NCBI RefSeq assembly: GCF_013839425.1
Contig: NZ_JACDNP010000003.1
Span: 171,862-235,861 of the forward strand
DNA from: Halorhabdus salina
Lineage (GTDB): Archaea; Halobacteriota; Halobacteria; Halobacteriales; Haloarculaceae
DNA: 64,000 nucleotides
Reading direction: 5' to 3'
The position numbers and the translations under genes are program-made. Below, in pieces: positions 17,767 to 26,310 of this stretch. A model generated the notes under the pieces. It worked only from the letters and a program-made list of their open reading frames with translations, did no database searches and was not told the DNA's origin. The first letter of the stretch is position 1; each line of letters opens with the position of its first letter.

Positions 17767-19644
17767 ATGAGTGAGGACGAGGGGCCACCTACTGACTCCG
17801 TCTTCGTTCGCATATTTCGAGTAGTGATTCCAAATGTGCTTCGGCGGCGGTTTGCGCTGAAGTTCGGTGTTGTCCTCCTCGTAATGGCTGCCTCAGTCGG
17901 CGTTATCGGCATCGTTGCGACTCAGGGGATGACGAATCAGGTTGAGGACAACGTCGAAAATGAATATGAAAATCTCGCTGTACAGGAGGCCGATCTGATC
18001 GCAAACGAGCTGGATCGACACAAGTTGACGGCCCAGCTCCTCTCTACGAACCCGGAATGGGGAGCTAACAGTACCGAAGACTTGCGTCGGAACCTCCGGA
18101 TCGAACGGTCTGATCTCGATGCCGTCTCTGACATCTTGGTTATCGATCGCCGGACCACGACGGCTGCTCGATACGTGGCCGCCGGTGCCGGTACAGAGGC
18201 GGATCAGGATGTCACACAAGCGGGCAGAGAGTGGGTGAGCGACCTCTCGTTTGCACAAGCAGACGAGACGAAACTATCAGATGTATATCGGGTTGGTGGT
18301 GAGTACGTTGTCGGCATCGTGAGCCCGGTCGGCGTCTCACAGCAACGACTGTTACTGGTCGAAGTGTCCGTCGCTGATATTTCAGCGACACTCCGTGGCG
18401 CGGAGCGCGCTGAGGGTGGCTTCACCGAGATTGTTAACCATACTGGGATCGTACAGATGTCGGAGCGGTCCTCGGGGCTGTTAGAACCGTATGCGACAAA
18501 CGACCGAACACTGGCCCCACTCGAAAACGCAAAGCAGGTCCGTCAGGATAGCACTCAACGCGCCGGCGTGATTTCAAACATGGGCGCCTCGACAGCGATC
18601 ATTGATGAATCCTATACAGTTGGGTACGCACCTGTAGACGGAACTGACTGGTACGTCCTGGTTCACGCTCCCAGAAGTAGCGTCTTTGGCTTCGTCCAGA
18701 CGGTCTCGAATTGGGGGACGATTGCCACCGTCGCTGGCGTGTTGCTCATCGGTCTTGTCGGGGCGACCCTCGGAGTGAGTACGTCCCGGTCGATCAATCG
18801 TCTGCGGGACCGTGCTGATGCGATGGAGTCCGGAGACCTCGATGTCGCGATACATTCCAACCGGATCGACGATATCGGTCGCCTCTACGACAGCTTCGGG
18901 AACATGCGTGATGCGCTTAAACGCCAGATACAGGAGGCTGAACAGGCCCGGAAGGAAGCGGAAGTGTCCCGGGCTGAGGCCATGGAACTGAGCACTTATC
19001 TTCAGGACAAAGCTGAGGAGTACTCGGCCATCATGCAACAGTGTTCGAAAGGTGATCTCACCCAACGGATGGAACCGGACGGCGAGAACGAGGCGATGGA
19101 TCGCATCGCCGAGGATTTCAACGAGATGATCGACGAGTTAGAGAAGACGACCGGCCAGCTCAAACGCTTCGCCGAAGAGGTCAACGACGCGGGTGATGTG
19201 GTCCAAAAATCCGCCGAAAGCGTCCGTGACGCCTCCGAGCAGGTCGCAGATTCGATCCAGAAGATTTCTGACGATGCCCACGAGGAGATGGATCGTCTCG
19301 ACACGCTGTCGAAGACGATGGACAAGACGATTCAACAACTCGAAACGGTCGCCGACGACAACGACATCGACGTTACCGCCCAGCTTGCTGATCTCCGGGA
19401 TGTCGCCGAGACCGTCAACGACATCGCTGAGCTCACTGAGCAGACGATGGCCGAGGCCGAGAACGTCGCCGGTGCGGCTGAAGAACAGGCTGCGGAACTC
19501 AGTGAAGTCACACAGCAGGCCGAGGATCTCACTCGCTACGCTCGGCCACTGGGTGACGTACTCGGGAGCTTCGAAACGGAAGCTGAACACGAGTTTTACT
19601 TCCCGACAGGACCTGGATCGTCGCCAACGGACGACGGAGCGTAA
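17767..19644 (+). CDS. Htr-like membrane receptor lacking the chemotaxis signalling tip
   Basis: 625 residues. TM1 is at about 30-52, an extracellular sensor region at 53-310 (dCache-like, with YVVGIVSPV and VGYAPVDGTDWYVLV), and TM2 at about 316-340. A HAMP domain follows (340-392; RSINRLRDRADAMESGDLDV), then a second HAMP (about 410-460; CSKGDLTQRM) and a coiled coil (460-600). The coiled coil keeps the first and last parts of an Htr cytoplasmic hairpin (FAEEVNDAGDVVQKSAESV and AEEQAAELSEV). The conserved hairpin tip that binds CheA/CheW, intact in the other transducer of this window as [20 protein letters not shown], is absent. The protein may therefore sense without feeding the flagellar pathway. 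A binding-protein gene follows at 19822. Confidence 0.8.
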   Translation: MSEDEGPPTDSVFVRIFRVVIPNVLRRRFALKFGVVLLVMAASVGVIGIVATQGMTNQVEDNVENEYENLAVQEADLIANELDRHKLTAQLLSTNPEWGANSTEDLRRNLRIERSDLDAVSDILVIDRRTTTAARYVAAGAGTEADQDVTQAGREWVSDLSFAQADETKLSDVYRVGGEYVVGIVSPVGVSQQRLLLVEVSVADISATLRGAERAEGGFTEIVNHTGIVQMSERSSGLLEPYATNDRTLAPLENAKQVRQDSTQRAGVISNMGASTAIIDESYTVGYAPVDGTDWYVLVHAPRSSVFGFVQTVSNWGTIATVAGVLLIGLVGATLGVSTSRSINRLRDRADAMESGDLDVAIHSNRIDDIGRLYDSFGNMRDALKRQIQEAEQARKEAEVSRAEAMELSTYLQDKAEEYSAIMQQCSKGDLTQRMEPDGENEAMDRIAEDFNEMIDELEKTTGQLKRFAEEVNDAGDVVQKSAESVRDASEQVADSIQKISDDAHEEMDRLDTLSKTMDKTIQQLETVADDNDIDVTAQLADLRDVAETVNDIAELTEQTMAEAENVAGAAEEQAAELSEVTQQAEDLTRYARPLGDVLGSFETEAEHEFYFPTGPGSSPTDDGA

Positions 19645-19821
19645 CTGCTAAATTTCGATCCCGTTTGACGCGTCTGTCTGTTCGGTTTTGTGGTTGTACG
19701 GTGTGTTTGCCTCGGCAGCCCCATCGTATCAGATTGGCTACTAGACAGACTGGATTGAGGGCGAACGCGGACGCTGTGACGACTCCAAACATTGATGTAA
19801 TGGGCCTCAGGATACCTGGGC

Positions 19822-21171
19822 ATGGGGAGAGAAAACTATTCGAAGGTTACCGAGCCGTCGCGGCGAACGTTCCTTCGGGCGGCAACGGGTATTGGAGCAA
19901 TCGCCACGGCGGGGTGTCTTGGCTCGGGTTCGGAGACGACGACACAGCCGGGACCGGCGGCTGGCGATACAGTTACGATTGGGGTTAATGTGGCGAGCTC
20001 GGGCGATTATGCCGTCCAGGGCAAAGAAGAGCGTCGGGGCGCGGAACTCGCCGTCAAACACATCAATGAGGGTGGTGGCTGGGTTGGGGAGGATTTCTTT
20101 GATGGGCTTTCTGGTGATGGTTTGCTCGGGAAAACCGTCGACATTGCCGTCCGCAACACTGAAAGCGACACTGAGACGGCCCGCAGTGCGGCTCAGGACG
20201 CGTTCGATACTGATCGGGCAGTCATGCTTTGTGGAGGAACCGCGGGGCAGCCAGCGCTCGCTCAGGCCGACGTGGCCGCGAACAGAGAGCGGATTCATAT
20301 GATCACGGGGGCCCAGCTTGATGCGCTCACGAGCGGGGACTGCTCGCAGTATTCGTTCCGCGAGATGTTTAACTCCTATTCGATGGCCAAGGTGTTGCGG
20401 GCAGAGTTAGCAGAACGTCTCGGGAGCGACGGCATCTGGTTCCATCAGATTCACGCCAACAACGATTGGGGTAGAGAGGTACAATCGCACATCCAGACCG
20501 AGTTTGCGAATTTGGGATGGAACACGGTCGGGACAGAGGAAGTGATGCTTGGCACCCAAGATTTTGGCCCAATACTGGAGACAGTCAACCAGCGAAGTCC
20601 TGACGTGTTGTTCCTCAATCTCCCGGGGTTCGATGCGGCGGTCGCTATTCCACAGGCAAAGGACATACTGGACGACGATGTTACAATTGTCGTCCCGCGG
20701 TTGACTCGACGAATTGCCGAAACTGCTGGCTCGAAAATCGCTGGCGTCCTGGGGACGATTCCGTGGGATCCCGTCATGGTTCGGTTCGATCCAACGCCGT
20801 TGTCCCGCACGTTGGTTAATGCGTACGGTCAGGAATACACCGGTGCCGACGCCCAATACGATGAAGTCCCGACGGGGCCGACACACCTAGCCTATTCACA
20901 GGTCATGCAGTACGCTGGGGCAGTCGAACGTGCCGGGACCTTCGACGCCGACGCCGTTATCAGTGAACTCACTGACCAGTCCTACAATGTCGGCATGTCC
21001 GTCGAGGAGACGCTGCGTTCGTGTGATCACCAGTCGACGCGGCCAGCACCGGTTGTCGAGGGCCGTATCCTTGGTCGACAGCGATTTGGCCATTATTTCG
21101 CGCTGGATACGATCAGCACTGAGACTGTCTACGAGTGTGATACTGGTCCGGCAACTGACTGTTCGCTATAG
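19822..21171 (+). CDS. branched-chain amino-acid-type solute-binding lipoprotein
   Basis: 449 residues. A Tat signal SRRTFLRAATGIGAIATAGC with lipobox TAGC is followed by a Gly/Ser/Thr spacer. The type 1 periplasmic-binding fold (Peripla_BP_6) begins VTIGVNVASSGDYAVQGKEER, then RGAELAVKHINEGGG, both typical of Leu/Ile/Val- or amide-binding proteins. No permease or ATPase for this class is nearby; its only neighbour is the membrane receptor-like gene 178 bases upstream. That arrangement resembles the BasB-BasT and CosB-CosT pairs of Halobacterium, in which the lipoprotein presents ligand to a transducer. Ligand unknown. Confidence 0.85.
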   Translation: MGRENYSKVTEPSRRTFLRAATGIGAIATAGCLGSGSETTTQPGPAAGDTVTIGVNVASSGDYAVQGKEERRGAELAVKHINEGGGWVGEDFFDGLSGDGLLGKTVDIAVRNTESDTETARSAAQDAFDTDRAVMLCGGTAGQPALAQADVAANRERIHMITGAQLDALTSGDCSQYSFREMFNSYSMAKVLRAELAERLGSDGIWFHQIHANNDWGREVQSHIQTEFANLGWNTVGTEEVMLGTQDFGPILETVNQRSPDVLFLNLPGFDAAVAIPQAKDILDDDVTIVVPRLTRRIAETAGSKIAGVLGTIPWDPVMVRFDPTPLSRTLVNAYGQEYTGADAQYDEVPTGPTHLAYSQVMQYAGAVERAGTFDADAVISELTDQSYNVGMSVEETLRSCDHQSTRPAPVVEGRILGRQRFGHYFALDTISTETVYECDTGPATDCSL

Positions 21172-21251
21172 CCCGTCCGTTCGTCGGTGTCGGTTATCCT
21201 CCCCCGTTGTTTCGCCGTCACGGCTAAGAGCATACAGCCGTCATATCTTGT

Positions 21252-21458
21252 ATGGTCGAAGACGCCACGCTGAACGAATTTCACTCCGTCGAGGACGATC
21301 CGCCAATTGACGACACGGCGGAGCCAGAGGTCCGACCGGCGACACCCACTTACGTGTATTTGCCACGTGGTGTGGCGTGTGACGCCTGTGGCACAGTCAC
21401 CCAGCGTCGATGGACCGTGGACGGCGATCTACTGTGTCCGTCCTGTGTGGAGTGGTGA
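21252..21458 (+). CDS. small zinc-ribbon-like protein
   Basis: 68 residues. The N-terminal 30 are acidic. The C-terminal half has paired cysteines, CDACG near residue 43 and CPSC near residue 62, spaced like a small rubredoxin-type zinc knuckle. Many haloarchaeal micro-proteins have this layout; function unknown. It ends 3 bases before the next gene, so the two probably share a transcript. Confidence 0.7.
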   Translation: MVEDATLNEFHSVEDDPPIDDTAEPEVRPATPTYVYLPRGVACDACGTVTQRRWTVDGDLLCPSCVEW

Positions 21459-21461
21459 CCA

Positions 21462-21686
21462 GTGGACCAACGTGTTTTCCAGCCGGCTGGGTCAAAGCGA
21501 CACGGACGGCTAGCCTTCGTCGCGGTCGCGCTTGCAGGGATCATTGGCTTCGGACTCGCTGATTATGCACTCACGAGTGCCGGTTACTCGACGGCTGGCA
21601 TGGCCGTCTGGGGTGGTGGATACGTCGGCACAATCTTGATACTGTGGTACGGCTGGTTGCGCCCGCTGGATCTGGACGGGAACTGA
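21462..21686 (+). CDS. small two-helix membrane protein
   Basis: 74 residues from a GTG start, with hydrophobic helices at about 16-36 and 42-64 and a short charged tail. No family recognised with confidence. Spacing of 3 bases from the zinc-ribbon gene suggests translational coupling and a joint role. Confidence 0.6.
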   Translation: MDQRVFQPAGSKRHGRLAFVAVALAGIIGFGLADYALTSAGYSTAGMAVWGGGYVGTILILWYGWLRPLDLDGN

Positions 21687-21774
21687 CGCGTAGCGTACGT
21701 ATCCCGCCGCGTGGCGGCGATTCCGGTGGGTAGCGGAAGTTTAAAGGCCGCGTCAGAGCCAATCACGGACAGGA

Positions 21775-22065
21775 ATGAACGGGCTCCTACCGTTGCAGCT
21801 AATCGACAGCGTCCTTCTGCAGTATAACGTAGGGGACGTGTTGCTGTTGTTGCTCGGACTCTCCGTGTTGGGCGCGCTCGTAATGCGATCCCGGAAAGTG
21901 TTCTCGATGCAGGCGCTTGGTGTCGGTCTCCTGCTCGTCCTCACGCCAGGGGGTGCACTCGAACCGGGTGGCGGCAGTTTGCTTGGCTCTGTCATCCAGT
22001 ACAAGTTCTTCGGACTCGTCTTGTTACTTGCCGCGCCGATACTGTACGTGACGGCACGGCGATAA
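21775..22065 (+). CDS. small membrane protein, unknown function
   Basis: 96 residues with three hydrophobic segments (about 20-36, 48-62 and 72-92) separated by short loops, one Gly/Pro-rich (LTPGGALEPGGGSLLG). A TATA-like agtttaaag at 21738-21746 lies about 33 bases before the ATG, which supports an own promoter and a near-leaderless start. No function can be named. Confidence 0.6.
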   Translation: MNGLLPLQLIDSVLLQYNVGDVLLLLLGLSVLGALVMRSRKVFSMQALGVGLLLVLTPGGALEPGGGSLLGSVIQYKFFGLVLLLAAPILYVTARR

Positions 22066-22134
22066 TCACATCGGCCCCTTTCGATCTCGCTCATCGACTG
22101 CTCGTGGGTAGCTTCTGTGATGAGCAGGCCCAAA

Positions 22135-22157
22135 CCCTCGCGCTTTAGCGCGGAGGA
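22135..22157. repeat. hairpin resembling an IS200/IS605-family end
   Basis: The perfect 6-bp stem cgcgct/agcgcg with a 2-base loop is flanked by cct and agg that extend the stem imperfectly, followed by atctcaac. From general knowledge, GCGCTAAAGCGC-type hairpins of this look occur at the 3' ends of haloarchaeal IS1341/TnpB elements. No transposase remains, so this would be a solo remnant; it could also just be a terminator between 22065 and the nadK end. Confidence 0.35.
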
Positions 22158-22223
22158 TCTCAACCTGTTCGCCTCACTGGCTCTGGATCGGTAACTTCGG
22201 CCGCTTGCCCACAGAAGCGTCGG

Positions 22224-23093
22224 CTATTCGAGTTTACCGAGCGCAGTGAAGAATTCGAGAGCCGGCCCGGCAACGTGGACCGGTTGCTCGGCTTGCTCGA
22301 GCGTGATCTGTGTCGGTGGGTCGACCTCCTGGGTGGTTCGGCCGTCACTGACGACAGAGGCACTCGTTGCGTCCTCGATCCGGATCGTAATCGTCGTGTC
22401 GTCTTCGACGACGAGTGGCGGCATCGGACGTTCAGCGGCCATCTCGGTGACGACCCAGACGGGAACGTTGGGGTGGACGAGTGGCCCGCCTTCGCTGAGA
22501 TTGTACGCCGTACTCCCGGTTGGCGTAGCGATGAGGACGCCGTCGGCGTGACCGCTGGTATACAGGGCATCGTCTGCCCGGATCGTGACGCCGATGCCGT
22601 TGCCGTGGCCGCGCTGGGGGCCTTGGACCACGATTTCGTTGAGTGCGGCCGGTAACGTCCAGTCCTCTCCACTGGCTTCCAACCGGGGGAGCTTCCGGGT
22701 CGGCGTCTCGCCATCGTCTCGGAGGTCGGCGACGACGTTTTGGATTGTCTCGATGGCATCGTTCGGTGAAACGGCGTTCAGGAAGCCAACTTCACCCAGG
22801 TTGACACCCATGATCGGTGTCCCGGCTGCCCCGCGAGCGGCGTGCAGAAAGGTACCGTCGCCGCCGATCGAGACGACGATGTCACAGCCAGCCATATCAG
22901 CGACGGGAATACGTTCGGGGGCGTCCAGTTCCGGCGTGGCGACGCCGCCATAGGTTTCCTGGCGGTCGTCGGCGAGTGCCTCGGCAGTCACGTCGTCGAC
23001 GACGATATCGATGTCGTCCAGTTCCATTCGAACAGCTTCGACAAGCGAGCGGGCCCGCGGATTGTCTTTCTGGCCAACGAGTCCGAGTTTCAT
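22224..23093 (-). CDS. nadK: NAD(+) kinase
   Basis: 289 residues. The NAD-kinase signature SIGGDGTFLHAARG occurs at about residues 94-107, then GVNLGEVGFL, the LNEIVV segment (the NE/D motif, about residue 151) and the GHADGVLIATPTGSTAY motif (about 185). The enzyme phosphorylates NAD to NADP using ATP or polyphosphate in the cytosol. The start ATG at 23093 lies directly before the first strand KLGLVGQ. Its promoter region is shared with the divergent KaiC-like gene (119-base gap). Confidence 0.93.
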   Translation of the reverse strand: MKLGLVGQKDNPRARSLVEAVRMELDDIDIVVDDVTAEALADDRQETYGGVATPELDAPERIPVADMAGCDIVVSIGGDGTFLHAARGAAGTPIMGVNLGEVGFLNAVSPNDAIETIQNVVADLRDDGETPTRKLPRLEASGEDWTLPAALNEIVVQGPQRGHGNGIGVTIRADDALYTSGHADGVLIATPTGSTAYNLSEGGPLVHPNVPVWVVTEMAAERPMPPLVVEDDTTITIRIEDATSASVVSDGRTTQEVDPPTQITLEQAEQPVHVAGPALEFFTALGKLE

Positions 23094-23212
23094 GCCATCG
23101 ACTTGCCGGTCCCGACAGATAAATACGCCTCATCTGCCTCCGGTGGCACGGATAGAGTTATTGAGCCCTGGGTCCAACGATGGCCCATGGCTGCGGGCCG
23201 GAGGATTGGCCG

Positions 23213-24235
23213 ATGAGCGAGGACGACGAGGACTGGTTCGAACAGGCCCTCTCCGAGAGCGATGGGGACGGCCCAGTCGACGCCCAAGGCGAGAGCCCGA
23301 CGAACGCAGACGCCACTGACAGCGCGACAGACGCCGGCCCTGACGAGGACTGGTTCGAAGACGAGGGGACGAGTGAGTCAGATCCCGCCGAGGAAGATGG
23401 CGACTCGACGGTCGAGGAAGATGACGACTCACTGTTCGACGAAGACTTCGCGAGCGCCCTGGAGTCGACGGGCGGCCCGGGCGGAGACGGTGGTGAGGGA
23501 GCCGACGGCGAGGGATTCGACGAGGAGGACTTCGAGTCTGCAATCCCGCGAATCGACCTGGGTATCGAGGGACTCGACGAGATGATCCAGGGCGGTGTCC
23601 CCCAGCGCCATCTGATGGTCGTCATCGGCTCGCCGGGGACTGGTAAGACCACGTTTGGCCTACAGTTCCTTCATCATGGACTCGAAAACGGCGAGAACGC
23701 GGTCTTCATCACGCTCGAGCAGAGTCGCGAGAGTATCCTCGATACGGCCGACGAGCGTGGCTGGGCCTTCAAGCAATACGAACGGGACGACAAGCTAGCG
23801 ATTGTCGATCTCGATCCGGTCGAGATGGCAAATAGCCTCAAGAACATCCGGGCGGAGTTCCCCGAACTTGTCAGGGAATTTGATGCTGACCGGCTGGTCC
23901 TTGACTCCGTGTCGCTACTGGAGATGATGTACGACGACCAGGCCCAACGCCGGACGGAAGTGTTTGACTTCACCCGCTCGTTGAAAAATGCCGGCGTGAC
24001 CACGATGCTGACCAGTGAGGCCAACGAGGATAACCCCTACGCCTCTCGGCACGGCATCATCGAGTACCTGACTGACGCCGTGTTCGTCCTCCAGTACGTC
24101 CGCGGTGATACCCAGGAAACCCGTCTGGCTGTCGAGATTCAGAAAATCCGAAACGCCAACCACTCACGACAGACCAAGCCTTACGCGATTACTCTCGACG
24201 GCATCGACGTCTATCAACAGGCAAGTATCTTCTGA
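23213..24235 (+). CDS. KaiC-like RecA-fold ATPase with long acidic N-terminus
   Basis: 340 residues. Residues 1-110 are an acidic disordered leader with repeated DEDWFE phrases (DDEDWFEQAL, DEDWFEDEG). One KaiC domain follows: RIDLGIEGLDEMIQGGVP, Walker A GSPGTGKTTFG (about 139-149), FITLEQSRES, Walker B DRLVLDSVS and HGIIEYLTDAVFVL. In KaiC proteins the LE-E pair after Walker A is catalytic; here the second position is Gln. Single-domain archaeal KaiC proteins are regarded as signalling ATPases, sometimes acting with archaellum or transducer proteins. ATG 23213 is chosen over 23180 because acidic sequence starts there. Confidence 0.82.
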   Translation: MSEDDEDWFEQALSESDGDGPVDAQGESPTNADATDSATDAGPDEDWFEDEGTSESDPAEEDGDSTVEEDDDSLFDEDFASALESTGGPGGDGGEGADGEGFDEEDFESAIPRIDLGIEGLDEMIQGGVPQRHLMVVIGSPGTGKTTFGLQFLHHGLENGENAVFITLEQSRESILDTADERGWAFKQYERDDKLAIVDLDPVEMANSLKNIRAEFPELVREFDADRLVLDSVSLLEMMYDDQAQRRTEVFDFTRSLKNAGVTTMLTSEANEDNPYASRHGIIEYLTDAVFVLQYVRGDTQETRLAVEIQKIRNANHSRQTKPYAITLDGIDVYQQASIF

Positions 24236-24547
24236 GACTACGGTTCGCTCCTCGGGTTCGGTCGCTCCATTTGTCGCGATCGAAACCCAGTCGTGATTGC
24301 GAGGCGGTGATCCGCTCCGACCGGCGACGGTATCCGCCGTCTCTCGGCACGTTATCCGGTTTCGGGCCGTCGGCCCACTCGCTCGTGGCAAAAACGTGGT
24401 CCACGCGAACGTAGTGTGGGCTCGGGAGCCCTCGCTTTCCCGGTGGGAAAACGAACCTGCGCACTCGCGGTGCTCTTGGACAGCGACCGTTCCGCTACGC
24501 TCGACGATGAAATCCACATTCACCCACAAATAGACTGGTTGAGCGGG
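24236..24547. other. intergenic stretch with four short perfect palindromes
   Basis: 312 bases between convergent genes with no convincing gene. Short perfect inverted repeats cluster within 90 bases: gggccg-t-cggccc (24364-24376), gggctc-gg-gagccc (24418-24431), tttccc-ggt-gggaaa (24436-24450) and cgtgg-tccacg near 24395. They could work as a two-way terminator for the KaiC-like gene and deoC. The minus-strand open frame across this stretch is not protein-like. Confidence 0.5.
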
Positions 24548-25189
24548 TTACGCTTCTTGCTGGTCTAGGTATTCCTGTGCGATCGCGTCGCCGCTGGAGG
24601 CACCGATCCGCTCGGCTCCCGCCTCGAACATCGCCTCGGCGTCCGCCCAGGAGCCGACGCCGCCGCTGGCCTTGACTGGCAGATACTCGCTCATGAGTTC
24701 GACGTCGGGGACGGTCGCACCGCCGCCACCGAACCCGGTCGCCGTCTTGACGAAGTCCGCGCCGGCATCAGCCACGAGCTGACTGGCGCGGTGTTTCTCT
24801 TCGTCGGTCAACAACGGCGTCTCGATGATCACTTTCACTGGCTGTGTGGTCGCCGCCACGACAGCTTCGATGTCTTCCCGGACTGCGTCGTCGTCCCCCG
24901 CCTTGAGCCGCCCGACGTTCAACACCATGTCGAGCTCGTCGGCACCGGCCTCGACGGCGTCGACCGCTTCCTGGGCCTTGACTTCGGAGGTAGTGTTTCC
25001 GTGGGGGAAGGCGATCACGGTCGCAAGTTCCACGTCGGGGGCGTACTCACTGGCCATCTCCAGATAGCACGGTGGAATACACGCGCGCAATCCGTATTCA
25101 CTCGCTTCGTCCAGCAGTGTCCGTACGTCGTCGGATGTCGTTTCCGGGCCGAGTACAGTGTGCTCGATCCGGGAGCGTACGTCGTCCAT
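24548..25189 (-). CDS. deoC: deoxyribose-phosphate aldolase
   Basis: 213 residues, normal for DeoC. It shows [11 protein letters not shown] at the start, ELDMVLNVG (catalytic aspartate region), [10 protein letters not shown] (the second family lysine) and DFVKTATGF, the Schiff-base lysine motif, then VKASGGVGS. It cleaves 2-deoxyribose-5-P to glyceraldehyde-3-P and acetaldehyde, so it is the last step for deoxynucleosides handled by the phosphorylases and mutase downstream. ATG 25189 is preferred because the TATA box at 25213-25223 then gives a leaderless start; ATG 25195 is the alternative. Confidence 0.92.
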   Translation of the reverse strand: MDDVRSRIEHTVLGPETTSDDVRTLLDEASEYGLRACIPPCYLEMASEYAPDVELATVIAFPHGNTTSEVKAQEAVDAVEAGADELDMVLNVGRLKAGDDDAVREDIEAVVAATTQPVKVIIETPLLTDEEKHRASQLVADAGADFVKTATGFGGGGATVPDVELMSEYLPVKASGGVGSWADAEAMFEAGAERIGASSGDAIAQEYLDQQEA

Positions 25190-25212
25190 ACGCATCTATT
25201 AAGTGGCGCTTT

Positions 25213-25223
25213 GCATATAAAAC
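25213..25223 (-). promoter_or_regulatory. TATA box of deoC
   Basis: On the minus strand gttttatatgc lies about 28 bases before the preferred deoC start, the distance expected for a leaderless archaeal transcript. Confidence 0.5.
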
Positions 25224-25252
25224 GCGTGTTCGATCGTCTCGGCTGGGGCTGA

Positions 25253-26197
25253 TCAGCTCTCGAGCCAGGGGTCTCTGGTCGAGCCGCCGTAGAGTTCCCT
25301 CATCAGCGTCACGACACTTTCGGGAGGATACTGCCCGCGTTCCGTGACGATCGCGTCGACGTACCGCGGCGGGGTTACGTCGAACGCGGGGTTTTCGACG
25401 TGTATCTCTCCGATCTGTTCTCGGGTCGGTTCGTCGAGAACCTCCCGGTCTTCGCGCATCTGGATATCGACACTGTGGCCAGTCAGCGAGTCCGGGTGCA
25501 GCCGGAGGGTCTGGGCGGCGACAGTGACCGGGACCCCGCGTTCGCGGGCGACGACAGCCAGATCACTCGTTCCGATCTGGTTGATGACTGATCCGTCCGC
25601 GGCGATACTGTCCGCACCCACGATGACGTGATCGGCGTCGTCGAGATATCGCCGAGCCGCATTGTCGACGATCAGCGTAACGGTTACGCCCCATTCTTGG
25701 AGTTGCTGGGCGGCGATATGGCCCTGTTTCCGGGGGCGCGTCTCCTTGACGATTGCCTCGATTTCCTTGTCGTCTGTCAGTGCATGCTCCACCGTCGCGA
25801 GTGCGTCAGCGGAGTGAGAGTGGATCATGATCGTGTCGCCGTCCCGAAGCCGTCGCGATCCGATCTGTCCAAGTTTCTCGCGTGCGTTTTCGATATTTTC
25901 CTGGAAGGTCCGAGCCGCGGTCGTCGTCGACTCCCGCAATTCTCTGACGGTCTCGCCCTCGATTCGCTGAAAGACGTAGCGCAGCGCGTTCGAGAGACTA
26001 TCGTCGGCGGGGCGTGCGTCGTGAAGGATCCTGGCAGTTTCCCGCATCGTCGCCCGGAAGGCCTCGGGGCTGTCCGCCTCTGCATCCGCTGCTTGGGCCT
26101 GTAGCGCCTGGGTCGTTTCGCGAGCGATCGTTGCGGCCCCACGGATGTCCCGGTTTTCGATCTGCGTCGACACCGAGCGGACTCGCTGGTGGGTCAT
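25253..26197 (-). CDS. ribose-1,5-bisphosphate isomerase (eIF2B-alpha-like family)
   Basis: 314 residues. The aIF-2B/R15P-isomerase pattern is clear: a helical N-terminal domain, then DTIMIHSHSADAL, VKETRPRKQGHIAAQQL (Arg-Pro substrate loop), HVIVGADSIAADGSVINQIGT with the catalytic aspartate, and NPAFDVTPPRYVDAIVTERG near the end. The DVTPP and GADS motifs favour ribose-1,5-bisphosphate isomerase over methylthioribose-1-P isomerase or regulatory eIF2B. In halophiles lacking Rubisco this enzyme belongs to a non-carboxylating pentose bisphosphate route fed by nucleosides. The neighbouring phosphorylases and deoC support that use. It is followed by deoC 63 bases on. Confidence 0.85.
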   Translation of the reverse strand: MTHQRVRSVSTQIENRDIRGAATIARETTQALQAQAADAEADSPEAFRATMRETARILHDARPADDSLSNALRYVFQRIEGETVRELRESTTTAARTFQENIENAREKLGQIGSRRLRDGDTIMIHSHSADALATVEHALTDDKEIEAIVKETRPRKQGHIAAQQLQEWGVTVTLIVDNAARRYLDDADHVIVGADSIAADGSVINQIGTSDLAVVARERGVPVTVAAQTLRLHPDSLTGHSVDIQMREDREVLDEPTREQIGEIHVENPAFDVTPPRYVDAIVTERGQYPPESVVTLMRELYGGSTRDPWLES

Positions 26198-26281
26198 TAC
26201 GCGATCCCACTCTCGCTATCACTAAGAATCCGCCGCCTTCGTCTCGAGAGTTCTCCCGCGAGTGGCGCTCGCCAGCAACGG

Positions 26282-26291
26282 CTATATAATT
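26282..26291 (+). promoter_or_regulatory. TATA box of the MTAP-type phosphorylase gene
   Basis: The sequence ctatataatt lies about 25 bases before ATG 26311, so that ATG would be leaderless; this decides the start. Confidence 0.6.
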
Positions 26292-26310
26292 GGCGACGGT
26301 ATCTAACGAC

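Noticed and set aside
17624..17770. 48-codon frame ending in an ATGA overlap with the receptor-like gene
   Set aside because: It has a TATA-like element in front, but the peptide is short, arginine-rich and without recognisable features; overlaps of this kind arise easily by chance before an ATGA start.
17767..19644. Frameshift or sequencing error as the cause of the missing hairpin tip
   Set aside because: The frame is uninterrupted and the coiled-coil reading continues smoothly across the missing part, so an in-frame deletion or a distinct family is more likely than an error.
24164..24529. Minus-strand frame of 121 codons after the KaiC-like gene
   Set aside because: It overlaps the end of the KaiC-like gene in antisense and has Arg/Ser/Thr-rich composition unlike the acidic proteins of this organism.
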